64,000 nt of DNA from Microbulbifer sp. YPW16 (GCF_021290385.1 NZ_CP089928.1:1968501-2032500); one strand, 5' to 3'; counted from the stretch's first letter, positions 1-8,856 are shown. Notes: a model not told the origin generated them from the letters alone. Translations and numbers: made by a program.

Positions 1-1
1 A

Positions 2-958
2 GCGCGCGACCCGCGGGTCGTACAGCTGCGGAGCCTGCTTATGCAGTATGGGGATTACACCCTGGAGGACCACGACGGCCCGGCACACAACCCGGACGAA
101 TATGACCCGCGCCTGCAACAGGCCACCCAGCGCTTCCAGCGCCGCCACGGCCTGCGGGATAACGGGCTGGTGGATGATGCCACCCGCAGCCACCTGAACG
201 TGGCCCCGGCAAAGAGGGTGGAGACCCTCACTGCGAACCTGGTGCGCCTCCAACAGATGCCGCGGGAACTGGGTCCGCGCTTTATCCTGGTCAATATCCC
301 GGACTACCAGCTGCGCCTGATGGACGGTGAGCGGGAGGCTTTCCGCATGCGGGTGGTAGTGGGCAAACCCAAGCATGCCACCCCGCAGATTGCGACCCGC
401 ATGACCCGGGTGATCTTCAACCCGGTCTGGCGCGTGCCCCAGAATATCGCCCTGCGCGAGCTACTGCCCAAGGGCAGCGCCAACCTCACAGCCAACGGTT
501 ACCGCCTGGTCAACCACCGCGGCCGTTCCGTCCCCTTTACCCGCGGCAATATCGCCGCGATCCGCCGGGGCAAGGTGATGCTGCACCAGAAGGGTGGCCC
601 GGGTAATGCCCTGGGGCGGGTCAAGTTTTTAATCCCCAACCGCGAGGCCATTTTCCTGCACGACACGAACAGCAAGCACCTGTTCAAGAAAAATGAGCGC
701 GCCTTCAGCCACGGCTGTATCCGGCTGGAAAAACCGCTGGAATTCGCCCGCCTGATGCTCGCGGAGCAGAATAACTGGAGCGAAAACCGGATCCAGCACT
801 ACCTGAACACCCGCCGTACCCGTGGCGTGCCACTGGAACAGCCGTTGCCGGTTTACATCGTGTACTGGACTGCATGGGTGGATGAAGAGGGCATGCTGCA
901 GTTCCGGCGCGACATCTACGACCGGGATCCGGAGGATGCCGCCCGGGCGGCTGAGTAA
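2..958 (+). CDS. L,D-transpeptidase, YcbB/LdtD-like (5' partial)
   Basis: The reading frame is open from base 2, and the residues before the first ATG (base 41) match the equivalent part of the next gene (VQLRSLL versus EQLRELL), so this CDS begins outside the window. It has an N-terminal peptidoglycan-binding domain (ATQRFQRRHGL) followed by a YkuD L,D-transpeptidase domain. The catalytic signature is HDTNSK, about 20 residues, then SHGCIRLE, with the Cys codon at 716-718. The family makes 3-3 (mDAP-mDAP) cross-links in periplasmic peptidoglycan. It lies 2 bases upstream of a paralogue and is probably co-transcribed with it. Family assignment is firm; which of the two is the functional LdtD counterpart cannot be told. 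Confidence 0.93.
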   Translation, partial: ARDPRVVQLRSLLMQYGDYTLEDHDGPAHNPDEYDPRLQQATQRFQRRHGLRDNGLVDDATRSHLNVAPAKRVETLTANLVRLQQMPRELGPRFILVNIPDYQLRLMDGEREAFRMRVVVGKPKHATPQIATRMTRVIFNPVWRVPQNIALRELLPKGSANLTANGYRLVNHRGRSVPFTRGNIAAIRRGKVMLHQKGGPGNALGRVKFLIPNREAIFLHDTNSKHLFKKNERAFSHGCIRLEKPLEFARLMLAEQNNWSENRIQHYLNTRRTRGVPLEQPLPVYIVYWTAWVDEEGMLQFRRDIYDRDPEDAARAAE

Positions 959-960
959 AC

Positions 961-2136
961 ATGGCCATTTCCATGAGTTACTGGCGACGCTGCCTCTCCG
1001 GCTTCGTGGCAATCGCCCTGACCGGTGCTCTCGCCGCATCCGCCATCGCCATCAGCCCGCCAGCCGATTCCCGCCGCGCCGCCGAACAGCTGCGCGCCGA
1101 GGCGTCGCGCTACCGGGAAATGCAGGATCGCTGGCAGCCTGTCGGCGAGGGCGCAGCACTACAGCCCGGTGATCGCGATCGCCGTGTCGAACAGCTGCGG
1201 GAACTGCTGCAGCTGCTGGGCGACTACCGCGGCCTGCCCGGCCCCATCACCCTGTTACCGCCGGATGCGAGCCGCTACGACAGTGCAGTGCAGAGTGCGG
1301 TGGAGCGCTTCCAGCGACGCCACGGGCTCGAGGTAACCGGTGACGCAGGCGAGGCAACCCTGGCCGAACTCGCAATCAGCCCCGCCGTTCGGGCACACCA
1401 GCTGGAGTTGAATGCAGAGCGCTGGGAGAAACTGCCGCTGCCGGACCGGGATCGCTATGTGCTGGTCAATATTCCCGACTACCGCCTGCAACTGATCGAG
1501 GACGGCCGCGAGGTGCTGGGTATGCGCACGGTGGTGGGCAAGAGCAGCACCCGCACCCCGCCGATCACCAGCCGTATCACCAATGTGGTCTTCAATCCAA
1601 CCTGGACCGTGCCGCGCAGCATCCTGCTCACCGACCTCCTGCCCAAGGCACGCAACAATCCCGAGGCGATGCACAATCGCGGTTACCGGGTAGTGTCCTA
1701 CCGCAGTGGCAACACCACCACCATATCCCCGGACAGTATTGACCGCGCAGCACATGGCCACGCCACCCTGCGCCAGATAAGCGGTCCCGGCAATACCCTG
1801 GGCCGGGTCAAGTTCGTGCTGCCCAACAAGCAATCGATCTTCCTGCACGACACCCAGGCCCAGAGCCTGTTCGAGGAGCACCAGCGGGCATTCAGCCACG
1901 GGTGTGTGCGCCTCGAACATCCCGAGGAACTGGCCTACGCCCTGTTGCGCAAGCAGGGCTGGGACCGCACCCGTATCGCCCAGGTCACCACCGGCACCGA
2001 AATCATGAACATCCGCGTAAAGAAGCCGGCACGCCTCTTCATTACCTACCTCACGGCCTGGATCGACAAGGACGGCCGCCCCCAGTTCCGGCGGGACATC
2101 TACCACCGCGACCAGCCCGCAAACGTCACCCACTGA
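961..2136 (+). CDS. L,D-transpeptidase, YcbB/LdtD-like
   Basis: A 391-residue paralogue of the preceding gene. An N-terminal hydrophobic segment (about residues 10-30, ending ASAIA) looks like a Sec signal peptide or anchor. Next come a peptidoglycan-binding domain (VERFQRRHGLEV, near residue 115) and a YkuD domain with HDTQAQ and SHGCVRLE; the catalytic pair is His313/Cys315. E. coli LdtD is about 615 residues, so this is a short form lacking much of the N-terminal region. The start at 961 follows the previous stop by two bases; Met at 973 is an alternative. As in E. coli, where ycbB precedes ycbK, a MepK-like gene follows, which supports a role in peptidoglycan 3-3 cross-link turnover. Confidence 0.93.
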   Translation: MAISMSYWRRCLSGFVAIALTGALAASAIAISPPADSRRAAEQLRAEASRYREMQDRWQPVGEGAALQPGDRDRRVEQLRELLQLLGDYRGLPGPITLLPPDASRYDSAVQSAVERFQRRHGLEVTGDAGEATLAELAISPAVRAHQLELNAERWEKLPLPDRDRYVLVNIPDYRLQLIEDGREVLGMRTVVGKSSTRTPPITSRITNVVFNPTWTVPRSILLTDLLPKARNNPEAMHNRGYRVVSYRSGNTTTISPDSIDRAAHGHATLRQISGPGNTLGRVKFVLPNKQSIFLHDTQAQSLFEEHQRAFSHGCVRLEHPEELAYALLRKQGWDRTRIAQVTTGTEIMNIRVKKPARLFITYLTAWIDKDGRPQFRRDIYHRDQPANVTH

Positions 2137-2492
2137 CCGGTCGGTTCAGCTGTACGCAACTGGTATTCCGCTGATTTCCGCCACACCAGGCAGTCATTCC
2201 GCGATGGGCCCAAACTGGCACCCTGCGGTCACAAAAAAATTATTTTTCAGTGCAAAACCGCCAAATGACAACGCTGTCTCATTTTTTAGGGGCTGCATGG
2301 CCAATGAAGCCGGAAAAATCCCCTGCGCCATTAGCCTATTGGAACAATATTGCCAAACCTGTTTTACGATCCTTTTGTAATGACCCGTAAAAGGTTTGTA
2401 ACGCCTGGTTATTTTTCGTACAGTTATTCCCGTGCTCGATGGCGCCCAAAGCAACTAACTGCAGGGAGCCGCGAGCGACTGAAGAGAAACAC
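2137..2492. other. intergenic region upstream of mepK
   Basis: A 356-base non-coding gap that is clearly AT-richer than the flanking genes. No convincing ORF or RNA gene is visible. The A/T-rich stretches around 2230-2290 and the promoter-like elements near 2396-2424 are the only notable content, so mepK probably has its own promoter. Confidence 0.5.
2396..2424 (+). promoter_or_regulatory. candidate sigma70 promoter for mepK
   Basis: TTGTAA (2396-2401) and TACAGT (2419-2424) are separated by 17 bases, about 70 bases before the gene. Each hexamer matches the consensus at only four of six positions, so this is tentative. Confidence 0.3.
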
Positions 2493-3047
2493 ATGACGAG
2501 GCGGAAACAGGGTATGAACAATCCATCCAGACGTCGATTCCTGGCAGTTACCTGTGCTACAGCGGCTGCGGTCACTGCCGGACCGACATTCGCAAAAGTG
2601 GGCAATGCCCGCACTCTGAAAATGCGCAACCTGCACACCGGTGAGACGTTGAACACCGCCTTCTGGTCGAATGGTAAGTACGATAGCAGCGGCCTGAAGC
2701 AGTTCAACCGTCTGCTGCGCGACCACCGCGCCAACGAAGTTACGCGCATGGACCCGGAGCTGTTCGACATTGTCTACAAGCTGAAGGAAAAACTGGGCTT
2801 TAACGGCACCGTGGAGATTATCTCCGGCTACCGTTCACCCAAGACCAACGCCAAACTGCGCGCACAGGGCCGCGGTGTTGCACGACGCAGCTACCACACC
2901 CGCGGCATGGCGCTCGATATCCGTTTCCCGGGTATCAGCACCTCCAAACTGCGCCGGGCGGCCATGGACCTCAAGGCCGGTGGTGTAGGCCACTACCCGA
3001 AGAGCGGCTTTGTGCACGTCGATACCGGTCCGGTTCGTAGCTGGTAA
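2493..3047 (+). CDS. mepK: MepK/YcbK-family murein endopeptidase (DUF882, M15-like)
   Basis: A 184-residue protein with a twin-arginine signal (SRRRFLAVT) followed by a hydrophobic stretch ending near AFA/FAK, so export by Tat to the periplasm is likely. The peptidase core has SGYRSPKTN, SYHTRGMALDI and FVHVDTG, the His/Asp/His zinc-ligand pattern of M15/LAS endopeptidases. E. coli MepK cleaves D-Ala-mDAP and mDAP-mDAP cross-links. Its position after two L,D-transpeptidases mirrors the E. coli ycbB-ycbK order and fits hydrolysis of the bonds those enzymes make. ATG 2493 follows GAAGAG; ATG 2514 is an alternative that still keeps the RR motif. Confidence 0.88.
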   Translation: MTRRKQGMNNPSRRRFLAVTCATAAAVTAGPTFAKVGNARTLKMRNLHTGETLNTAFWSNGKYDSSGLKQFNRLLRDHRANEVTRMDPELFDIVYKLKEKLGFNGTVEIISGYRSPKTNAKLRAQGRGVARRSYHTRGMALDIRFPGISTSKLRRAAMDLKAGGVGHYPKSGFVHVDTGPVRSW

Positions 3048-3070
3048 TACGGCGCACGCAGCCCATAAAG

Positions 3071-3096
3071 CAAACCCCGGCCCAGGCCGGGGTTTG
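3071..3096. terminator. intrinsic terminator-like hairpin
   Basis: A perfect 12-bp GC-rich inverted repeat (CAAACCCCGGCC / GGCCGGGGTTTG) with a 2-base loop lies between convergent genes. It can serve both mepK and the minus-strand imelysin gene. The T-tract is short. Confidence 0.7.
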
Positions 3097-3158
3097 TCGT
3101 TTCCGGGGTAGCAGAATCATCGCTTCCGGCGCAGGCAGGGGCACCGGGAATCCGGGGT

Positions 3159-4343
3159 TCACTGTTCAGTCGTGAGGGAAACCGGGGTGACCTCGTCTTC
3201 CCCCGCGGGGATCTCCGCGCGGCCGGACATCAGGCTGGCAATTTCCTCCAGCAGCTCCCGTGCCCTGGCAAGCTGCCCCAGCTCGGCCAGCTCCACCGGG
3301 TCCTCCATTTTCAGCAGCAACTCCTCCAGCACCTCAAATCGCTCGGCCAGTGCCTCGCGCTGGCGCGGGTCGAGCAACAGGTCTGCCAGGCCGGGCCCCT
3401 CGTTGGGCACCCAGGCGGCTTCCAGGCTTCCCAGCATGGCCAGGATCGCCTGCTTGGAGTCCGCCGCACGACCGCTCTCCACATCGCTCTCAGAGCTTTC
3501 CGGCAGCCGCCGCAACAGCTCCTCATCCAGCGTGCGCAGGTGTGAGGCCCGTACCTGCTGCAGGCGCGCCACCGGGTCCAGGGCCAGGAAGTGGCGCGAC
3601 AGGTCATTCATTGTAAACGGCCAGCGGCGCTCCAGCCCCGCCAGGTCCTCTGCCAGCGCCTCGCCCATGAGCCGCGTGAGCTGGCGCCGGCGGTTGGCTG
3701 CCAGTGCCTCTGGCTGCTCACCCGCGGACGCGGCCTGGAACTGGTCCGCACTGCGCTCGCTGGTGGGGCCCCAGAGCATGATCTCCAGGGCATGGAAGCC
3801 GGTGCTGGCCTCCTCGTGGGCAGTCAGTCGATGCTGCCGGCGCAGGTTGGCCAGGGTAAGCTCCACTGCGGTGTCATTGACGATACCGCTCTCCGAATAG
3901 CCGGGTACCGTGTCCAGGTAGCCGGGCTGCACCGGCCAGCTGTCCATGGAAAGTACCAGCTCGCGGCCCTCATCGCGCAATTCAGCCGGTGCAAAGGCCA
4001 GCTGGATGTAGGGCAGTGCGGCGGCGAATTCACGGTGGGCATCCAGCCACGCCAGCTTGGCGGACTCCAGGTGGTCTTCACTGGGCCTGTCCAACAGGGT
4101 GGTGAGCGCCCGGTTCAGGGCCTCCACGGAGGCACGCACATCAATCAGCTGGGCCTCCCCCGCCTGCCACATCGTATGCGAAAAACGTTCGGCCACCTTG
4201 CGGTCGATGGCTGGCGGTGTCTTCACCGCCGGCGCCTCCTGCTGCGGCTCTTCCGCCCGGCGGCTGTCACAGCCAGCCAGGCCCAGGCCCAGCAGGATGG
4301 CGAGGGCCGCTGAGACACGCTTGAGAACGATTGATCCAGTCAC
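3159..4343 (-). CDS. imelysin-like (M75) lipoprotein
   Basis: A 394-residue predicted lipoprotein: a hydrophobic signal ends in the lipobox LAGC. The imelysin-type segment contains the GxHxxE motif (GFHALEIMLWG) near residue 190 and an N-terminal helical region (MWQAGE...). Imelysin/EfeO-like proteins are periplasmic metal-related factors. No efeU/efeB-type partner is nearby, so this is a stand-alone member. About 150 C-terminal residues form acidic/leucine-rich helices beyond the usual core. The start chosen is GTG 4343, preceded by GGGGA at a 5-base spacing; the longer frame begins only at a TTG (4370). Substrate is unknown. Confidence 0.8.
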   Translation of the reverse strand: MTGSIVLKRVSAALAILLGLGLAGCDSRRAEEPQQEAPAVKTPPAIDRKVAERFSHTMWQAGEAQLIDVRASVEALNRALTTLLDRPSEDHLESAKLAWLDAHREFAAALPYIQLAFAPAELRDEGRELVLSMDSWPVQPGYLDTVPGYSESGIVNDTAVELTLANLRRQHRLTAHEEASTGFHALEIMLWGPTSERSADQFQAASAGEQPEALAANRRRQLTRLMGEALAEDLAGLERRWPFTMNDLSRHFLALDPVARLQQVRASHLRTLDEELLRRLPESSESDVESGRAADSKQAILAMLGSLEAAWVPNEGPGLADLLLDPRQREALAERFEVLEELLLKMEDPVELAELGQLARARELLEEIASLMSGRAEIPAGEDEVTPVSLTTEQ

Positions 4344-4427
4344 ACAAATCCCCACGTCAAGCAATTGCAAAGCTTCGGTTCCGGCGCCCGGGGCCCCGGC
4401 TTGTCAAAATTTCGCTGCGCCTGCCGG

Positions 4428-5096
4428 TTATTCCAGCGGTTCGCGCAGGCTGATTATCGGCCAGCCACGCTGCTCTGCCTCGGCACGCAGCGTTGCATCC
4501 GGGTCCACCGCTACCGGGTGCTCGACCGTCTTCAACAGCGGCAGGTCATTGATCGAGTCGCTGTAAAACCACTTTTCCCCGCGGCGGTAGTCGGGGTTGC
4601 CGGCCAGCCACTGTTCGAGCCGCAGCACCTTGCCGTTCTGGTAGCAGGGCTCGCCCACCACCTTACCGGTAAAGCGCCCCTCCACCTCCTCGGGTTCGGT
4701 GGCCAGCAGGGTGTCCACCCCCAGGCGCGCGGCGATCGGCTCCACCACAAACCGGTTGGTGGCGGTAATGATCATGATGTGATGACCCTGGCGCCGGTGC
4801 CGGGCGATCAGCTCCTCCGCCTGCGGCAGCCAGATCTCGCTGACCACCTCCTCCATGAACTCCCGCTGCAGGTTGGCCAGCTGCGCCCGCGAGATTTGCG
4901 CCAGCGGCTCGAGCGCGAACTCGAGGTAGGCGAAGATATCCAGTTCACCGCGCTGGTAATCCCGGTAGAAACGATCATTGGCGGAGCGATAGCGATCACT
5001 GTCGACGTGCTCACGCTCTACCAGGAACTCGCCCCAGGCGTAGTCGCTGTCCCCTCCAATCAGGGTGTTATCCAGGTCAAAAATAGCCAGGTGCAC
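4428..5096 (-). CDS. HAD-superfamily (IB) phosphatase
   Basis: A 222-residue HAD hydrolase: motif I is FDLDNTL at the N-terminus, motif II is ITATN, and motif III/IV is DSINDLPLL with an upstream Lys (GEKWFYSDS). This is the phosphoserine-phosphatase-like IB subclass. In Pseudomonas a homologous HAD gene sits beside rppH and ptsP, as here, and I recall a proposed histidinol-phosphatase role for that protein; the substrate is not proven by sequence. The start is GTG 5096 with a strong AGGGAG ribosome-binding site 6 bases upstream, which makes the longer frame to 5156 unlikely. It is divergent from rppH. Confidence 0.87.
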   Translation of the reverse strand: MHLAIFDLDNTLIGGDSDYAWGEFLVEREHVDSDRYRSANDRFYRDYQRGELDIFAYLEFALEPLAQISRAQLANLQREFMEEVVSEIWLPQAEELIARHRRQGHHIMIITATNRFVVEPIAARLGVDTLLATEPEEVEGRFTGKVVGEPCYQNGKVLRLEQWLAGNPDYRRGEKWFYSDSINDLPLLKTVEHPVAVDPDATLRAEAEQRGWPIISLREPLE

Positions 5097-5309
5097 CGCG
5101 CACTCCCTATTCAAATATAGTCGGCATAGATTAATTCGCCGCCACACAGCCCACACTTCGGACCATTGCGGCGGGCAATTTTACCCGTCCCGGGAGCTGT
5201 TCACAGGATCCGTTTCACTGAATTGCAGTAATGTCCCCCGCTGTGGAACAATGCTGGGCAAGATTGCGCGGCGTCTGGGCCGCGCAGACACAGTTTAGAG
5301 GACGGGAAT

Positions 5310-5954
5310 TTGGGCGACGGCAAGCCAAAGCAAGCCGGGCGAAAAAACCGCCGCAGATCCGCCAAGTCCAACCGCACCAACAGCCCCGCCACCGGCAACA
5401 GCGCCGGTAACCGCAAGGCGCACGGCTCGGGCGGCGACAACAGCAGTAATATCGACGCGGAGGGCTTCCGCCCCAATGTCGGCATCATTGTGCTGAACGA
5501 GCGCGGCCAGGCGCTCTGGGCACGGCGGGTGGGCGGCAAGGACGCGTGGCAGTTTCCGCAGGGCGGCATCAACCCGGGCGAGTCCGCGGAGCATGCGTTG
5601 TACCGGGAGCTATACGAGGAAATCGGGCTTACCCGTGACCAGGTGAGCATGATCGCCTGTACCAGGGGTTGGTTGCGCTACCGGTTGCCCAAGCGCCTGG
5701 TGCGCCGGCGATCGGAACCGCTGTGTATCGGCCAGAAGCAGAAGTGGTACCTGCTGCAGCTGCGGGCCCCGGAAAGTGTCATCAGCTTCAACAACGGCTA
5801 CAAGCCCGAGTTCGACCACTGGCGCTGGGTCAGCTACTGGCACCCCCTGGACAAGGTGGTGGCCTTCAAGCGCGAGGTGTACCGCCGCGCGCTTACCGAA
5901 CTGGCGCCACAGCAAATACAATTGGAGAAACGCTGGCTGGGCGAGCGGGAATAG
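5310..5954 (+). CDS. rppH: RNA pyrophosphohydrolase with basic N-terminal extension
   Basis: RppH removes pyrophosphate from 5'-triphosphorylated (or diphosphorylated) mRNA and so triggers RNase E decay. The Nudix domain starts at about residue 49 ([12 protein letters not shown]), where typical RppH proteins begin; the Nudix box [20 protein letters not shown] is intact. The first 48 residues are an extra Arg/Lys/Asn/Gly/Ser-rich low-complexity tail (for example [13 protein letters not shown]). The only plausible start is TTG 5310, which has GAGGA 7 bases upstream; no ATG/GTG/TTG lies at the usual RppH start. It is followed 77 bases later by ptsP, the same pair as in Pseudomonas and E. coli. 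Confidence 0.93.
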   Translation: MGDGKPKQAGRKNRRRSAKSNRTNSPATGNSAGNRKAHGSGGDNSSNIDAEGFRPNVGIIVLNERGQALWARRVGGKDAWQFPQGGINPGESAEHALYRELYEEIGLTRDQVSMIACTRGWLRYRLPKRLVRRRSEPLCIGQKQKWYLLQLRAPESVISFNNGYKPEFDHWRWVSYWHPLDKVVAFKREVYRRALTELAPQQIQLEKRWLGERE

Positions 5955-6031
5955 TCCTGCCCGCCCGGCCCCGATCGTCCCGGCCCGGGAATGGCCGGCC
6001 GACACTTCCGCTTCACGGCGAGGACAGGCCT

Positions 6032-8287
6032 TTGCTCGGATCTCTGCGCAGTATCGTTCAGGAAGTCAACGCGGCACGCGACCTGCCCGCGGTGCTGGAT
6101 ATTATCGTGCGGCGCGTGCGCGAGGTCATGCACACCCGGGTCTGCTCCGTATACCTGCGCGATAACCAGTCCGGCACCTACGTGCTGATGGCGACCCGTG
6201 GCCTCAACCCCGATGCCGTGGGCAATGTGCACCTGGCCCCCGGTGAGGGCCTGGTGGGCAACGTGGTCACCCGCGAGGAGCCGATCAACCTCGAGCGCGC
6301 CGAGGCCCACCCCGCCTACCATTACTTCCCGGCCACCGGCGAGGAGCGTTTCAGCGCTTTCCTGGGCACCCCCATCATTCACCACCGGCAGGTCCTGGGG
6401 GTACTGGTCGTGCAGCAGGCCGAACAGCGGCGCTTCGATGAGGGTGAAGAGGCCTTCCTGGTCACCCTGTCAGCCCAGCTGGCCGGTGTCATCGCCCACG
6501 CGGAGGCCACCGGCGCCCTGGCCGCCATTGGCCAGCAGCGGCGGGAGGCCAAGTTCAGCGGCCTCGCCGCCTCACCCGGGGTGGCGATCGGCCGCGCGCA
6601 TATCGTCGCGCCCCCCGCCAACCTGGCAACGGTGCCCTTCGCCTGCTGCATGGACGTGGACGCCGAACTGGAGCTGTTCCACCAGGCGCTGGCCAATGCC
6701 CGCGCGGAGATCCGCGAGGTGGGCGAGCGGCTCAAGGGGGATCTCAACCGCGAGGAGCGGGCACTGTTCGATGCCTATATCAGCATGCTCGATGACAGTT
6801 CCATCGCGGTCGAGGTCTCCGAGCGCATCCGCCAGCAGCTTACCGCCAGCCGCGCCTGGGCAGAGGTAATGCTGGAGCATGTGCGCCGCTTCGAGGCCAT
6901 GTCCGATTCCTACTTCCGCGACCGCGCCGCCGACGTGCGGGATCTTGGCGCCCGCGTGCTGATGCACCTGCGCCAGCAACAGCAGATCGAGCGGGACTAT
7001 CCCGAAAACACCATCCTGGTGGGAGAGGAACTCACCGCCGCGGCACTGGCGCAGGTGCCCCGGGACAGGTTGATCGGCCTGGTTTCTGTGAGGGGCTCGG
7101 GTAACAGCCACGTGGCCATCATTGCCCGCGCCATGGGCCTGCCCGCTGTCATGGGGGCCCAGGAACTGCCGTTCGAGCGCATCGACGGCGAGGACCTGGT
7201 GGTGGACGGCTACCGCGGCGAGCTGTTCGTGCACCCCAGCCCGGAGCTGCGGCGCCGCTACGACAGTATCGTCGAGGAAGAGCGGGAGCTGGCGCGCAAC
7301 CTGGATCACCTGGCCAGCCTCCCCGGCGAAACCGCCGACGGCCACCGGGTGCGCCTGTGGGTCAATACCGGCCTGATGGCGGACGTGGTGCGCTCGCTGG
7401 AGCGCGGTGCCGAGGGCGTGGGGCTCTACCGCACCGAGGTTCCCTTCCTGCTGCGCGACCGCTTCCCGTCCGAGGAGGAACAGCGGGAAATCTACCGGGA
7501 ACAGCTGGAGGCCTTCGCCCCGCGACCGGTCACCATGCGCACCCTGGATATCGGCGGCGACAAGGCCCTGGCCTATTTCCCCATCGAGGAAACCAACCCC
7601 TTCCTGGGCTGGCGCGGTATCCGCGTGACCCTGGACCACCCGGAAATCTTCCTGGCCCAGGTGCGCGCGATGATGAAGGCCAGCCTGGGCCTGGATAACC
7701 TGCGCATCATGCTGCCGATGATCAGCGGCGTGGCCGAGGTGGAGGCTGCGCGCAAGCTGGTGGAGCGGGCCCACGGGGAACTGGTCGACGAGGGTTTCGA
7801 TATTGCCATGCCGCCGCTGGGCATCATGATCGAGGTTCCCTCGGCCGTGTACCAGGCGCGCGAACTGGCCGAACGGGTCGACTTCATGTCCGTGGGCAGC
7901 AACGACCTCACCCAATACCTGCTGGCGGTGGACCGCAACAACAGCCGCGTGGCGGGAATCTACCACTCCCTGCACCCGGCAGTGCTGCGGGCACTGCGGG
8001 ATGTCATCACCGCCGGTCACGAGGCCGGCACCAAGGTGGGCATCTGCGGCGAGCTGGCCGGCGATCCCGGCGGGGCCCTGTTGTTGCTCGCCATGGGCTA
8101 TGACGTGCTGTCGATGAATGCCACCAACCTGCCGCGGGTCAAGGCAGCCCTGCGCGCGGTGACCCGGGCCGATACCGAGCGCCTGCTGGAACGTGTACTG
8201 GATATGCAGTGCCCGGAGGAAATCGAGGAGACCCTGGCCGGGTACCTCAAGGGCATCGGCCTGAAGGCACTGTTACAGCCCCAGTAA
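6032..8287 (+). CDS. ptsP: phosphoenolpyruvate-protein phosphotransferase PtsP (EI-Ntr)
   Basis: EI-Ntr, the first enzyme of the nitrogen phosphotransferase system, passes phosphate from PEP to NPr. Its 751 residues match the E. coli length (748). Order: GAF domain (about 1-165), PEP-utiliser N-terminal domain, phosphohistidine swivel domain with His360 in GNSHVAIIAR, and a C-terminal TIM barrel with LGWRGIRV, SVGSNDLTQY and catalytic Cys in GICGELAGDP. The start is TTG 6032 (LLGSLRSIVQEVNAA matches the family N-terminus), with AGGA 7 bases upstream; the longer frame from 5669 runs over rppH. A shared transcript with rppH is likely. Confidence 0.95.
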   Translation: MLGSLRSIVQEVNAARDLPAVLDIIVRRVREVMHTRVCSVYLRDNQSGTYVLMATRGLNPDAVGNVHLAPGEGLVGNVVTREEPINLERAEAHPAYHYFPATGEERFSAFLGTPIIHHRQVLGVLVVQQAEQRRFDEGEEAFLVTLSAQLAGVIAHAEATGALAAIGQQRREAKFSGLAASPGVAIGRAHIVAPPANLATVPFACCMDVDAELELFHQALANARAEIREVGERLKGDLNREERALFDAYISMLDDSSIAVEVSERIRQQLTASRAWAEVMLEHVRRFEAMSDSYFRDRAADVRDLGARVLMHLRQQQQIERDYPENTILVGEELTAAALAQVPRDRLIGLVSVRGSGNSHVAIIARAMGLPAVMGAQELPFERIDGEDLVVDGYRGELFVHPSPELRRRYDSIVEEERELARNLDHLASLPGETADGHRVRLWVNTGLMADVVRSLERGAEGVGLYRTEVPFLLRDRFPSEEEQREIYREQLEAFAPRPVTMRTLDIGGDKALAYFPIEETNPFLGWRGIRVTLDHPEIFLAQVRAMMKASLGLDNLRIMLPMISGVAEVEAARKLVERAHGELVDEGFDIAMPPLGIMIEVPSAVYQARELAERVDFMSVGSNDLTQYLLAVDRNNSRVAGIYHSLHPAVLRALRDVITAGHEAGTKVGICGELAGDPGGALLLLAMGYDVLSMNATNLPRVKAALRAVTRADTERLLERVLDMQCPEEIEETLAGYLKGIGLKALLQPQ

Positions 8288-8321
8288 CCGCCGGCAGGGT
8301 TGCGGGCGCAAAAGCAGGCAC

Positions 8322-8357
8322 AAAAAAAGCCGCACCGGTTTCCCGTTGCGGCTTTTT
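8322..8357. terminator. bidirectional intrinsic terminator
   Basis: AAAAAAAGCCGCA and TGCGGCTTTTT form a stem around a 12-base loop, between the convergent ptsP and gcvH genes. A-tract and T-tract on opposite sides suit termination in both directions. Confidence 0.85.
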
Positions 8358-8373
8358 GCTGCCCTGCCGGTGA

Positions 8374-8763
8374 TCAGCCCTCTTCGGACTCGGCACGGTA
8401 GGCATCGGCGTCCAGCATGTTGTCCAGCTCACTGGTATCGCTGGGCTTGACGCGGAAGAACCAGCCCTCGTCGTAAGGTGAGGAGTTGACGGTTTCCGGG
8501 GCGTCTTCCAGCGCCTCGTTTACCTCGACCACCTCACCGGAGACCGGCGCGTAGATATCGCTGGCGGCCTTTACCGACTCCACCACACCGGCCTCGTCGC
8601 CGGCAGCCAGGTTGGTGCCCACTTCCGGGGTCTCGACAAAGACCACATCGCCCAGCGCATCCTGGGCGTGATCGCTGATGCCGATGGTCACGGTGCCGTC
8701 TTCCTCCAGGCGCGCCCACTCGTGGCTGGAGAGGTATTTCAGTTCGTTGCGGATTTCGCTCAT
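8374..8763 (-). CDS. gcvH: glycine cleavage system H protein
   Basis: The lipoyl carrier of the glycine cleavage complex: it shuttles the aminomethyl group between GcvP, GcvT and the L protein in the cytoplasm. Its 129 residues are full length. The lipoylation site is Lys65 in ESVKAASD, and the N-terminal [12 protein letters not shown] and C-terminal DEGWFFRVK are typical. It lies 93 bases downstream of gcvT on the same strand and probably shares its transcript. A gcvP gene does not follow; the next gene is ptsP, convergent, so the P protein must be encoded elsewhere. Confidence 0.96.
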   Translation of the reverse strand: MSEIRNELKYLSSHEWARLEEDGTVTIGISDHAQDALGDVVFVETPEVGTNLAAGDEAGVVESVKAASDIYAPVSGEVVEVNEALEDAPETVNSSPYDEGWFFRVKPSDTSELDNMLDADAYRAESEEG

Positions 8764-8856
8764 GCTGTGATCCCTCGATTAAGCATTTCTCATTCGGTAA
8801 AACCGGCGCGGGATGCCTGCCTGGCACCGCGCCGGTCGCTTGTCATTTTCCCGGCG

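Noticed and set aside
5669-6031. N-terminal extension of PtsP over rppH
   Set aside because: This part of the frame overlaps rppH out of frame and has no similarity to PtsP, whose conserved N-terminus starts at TTG 6032.
6572-8020. Long minus-strand ORF (482 codons) across ptsP
   Set aside because: It is antisense to conserved ptsP coding sequence. Its translation is His/Gln/Arg-rich with no domain, as expected for an antisense frame of GC-rich DNA. The same holds for the long frames opposite ilvA, pepP and the FadB-like, acyl-CoA dehydrogenase and ABC-F genes.
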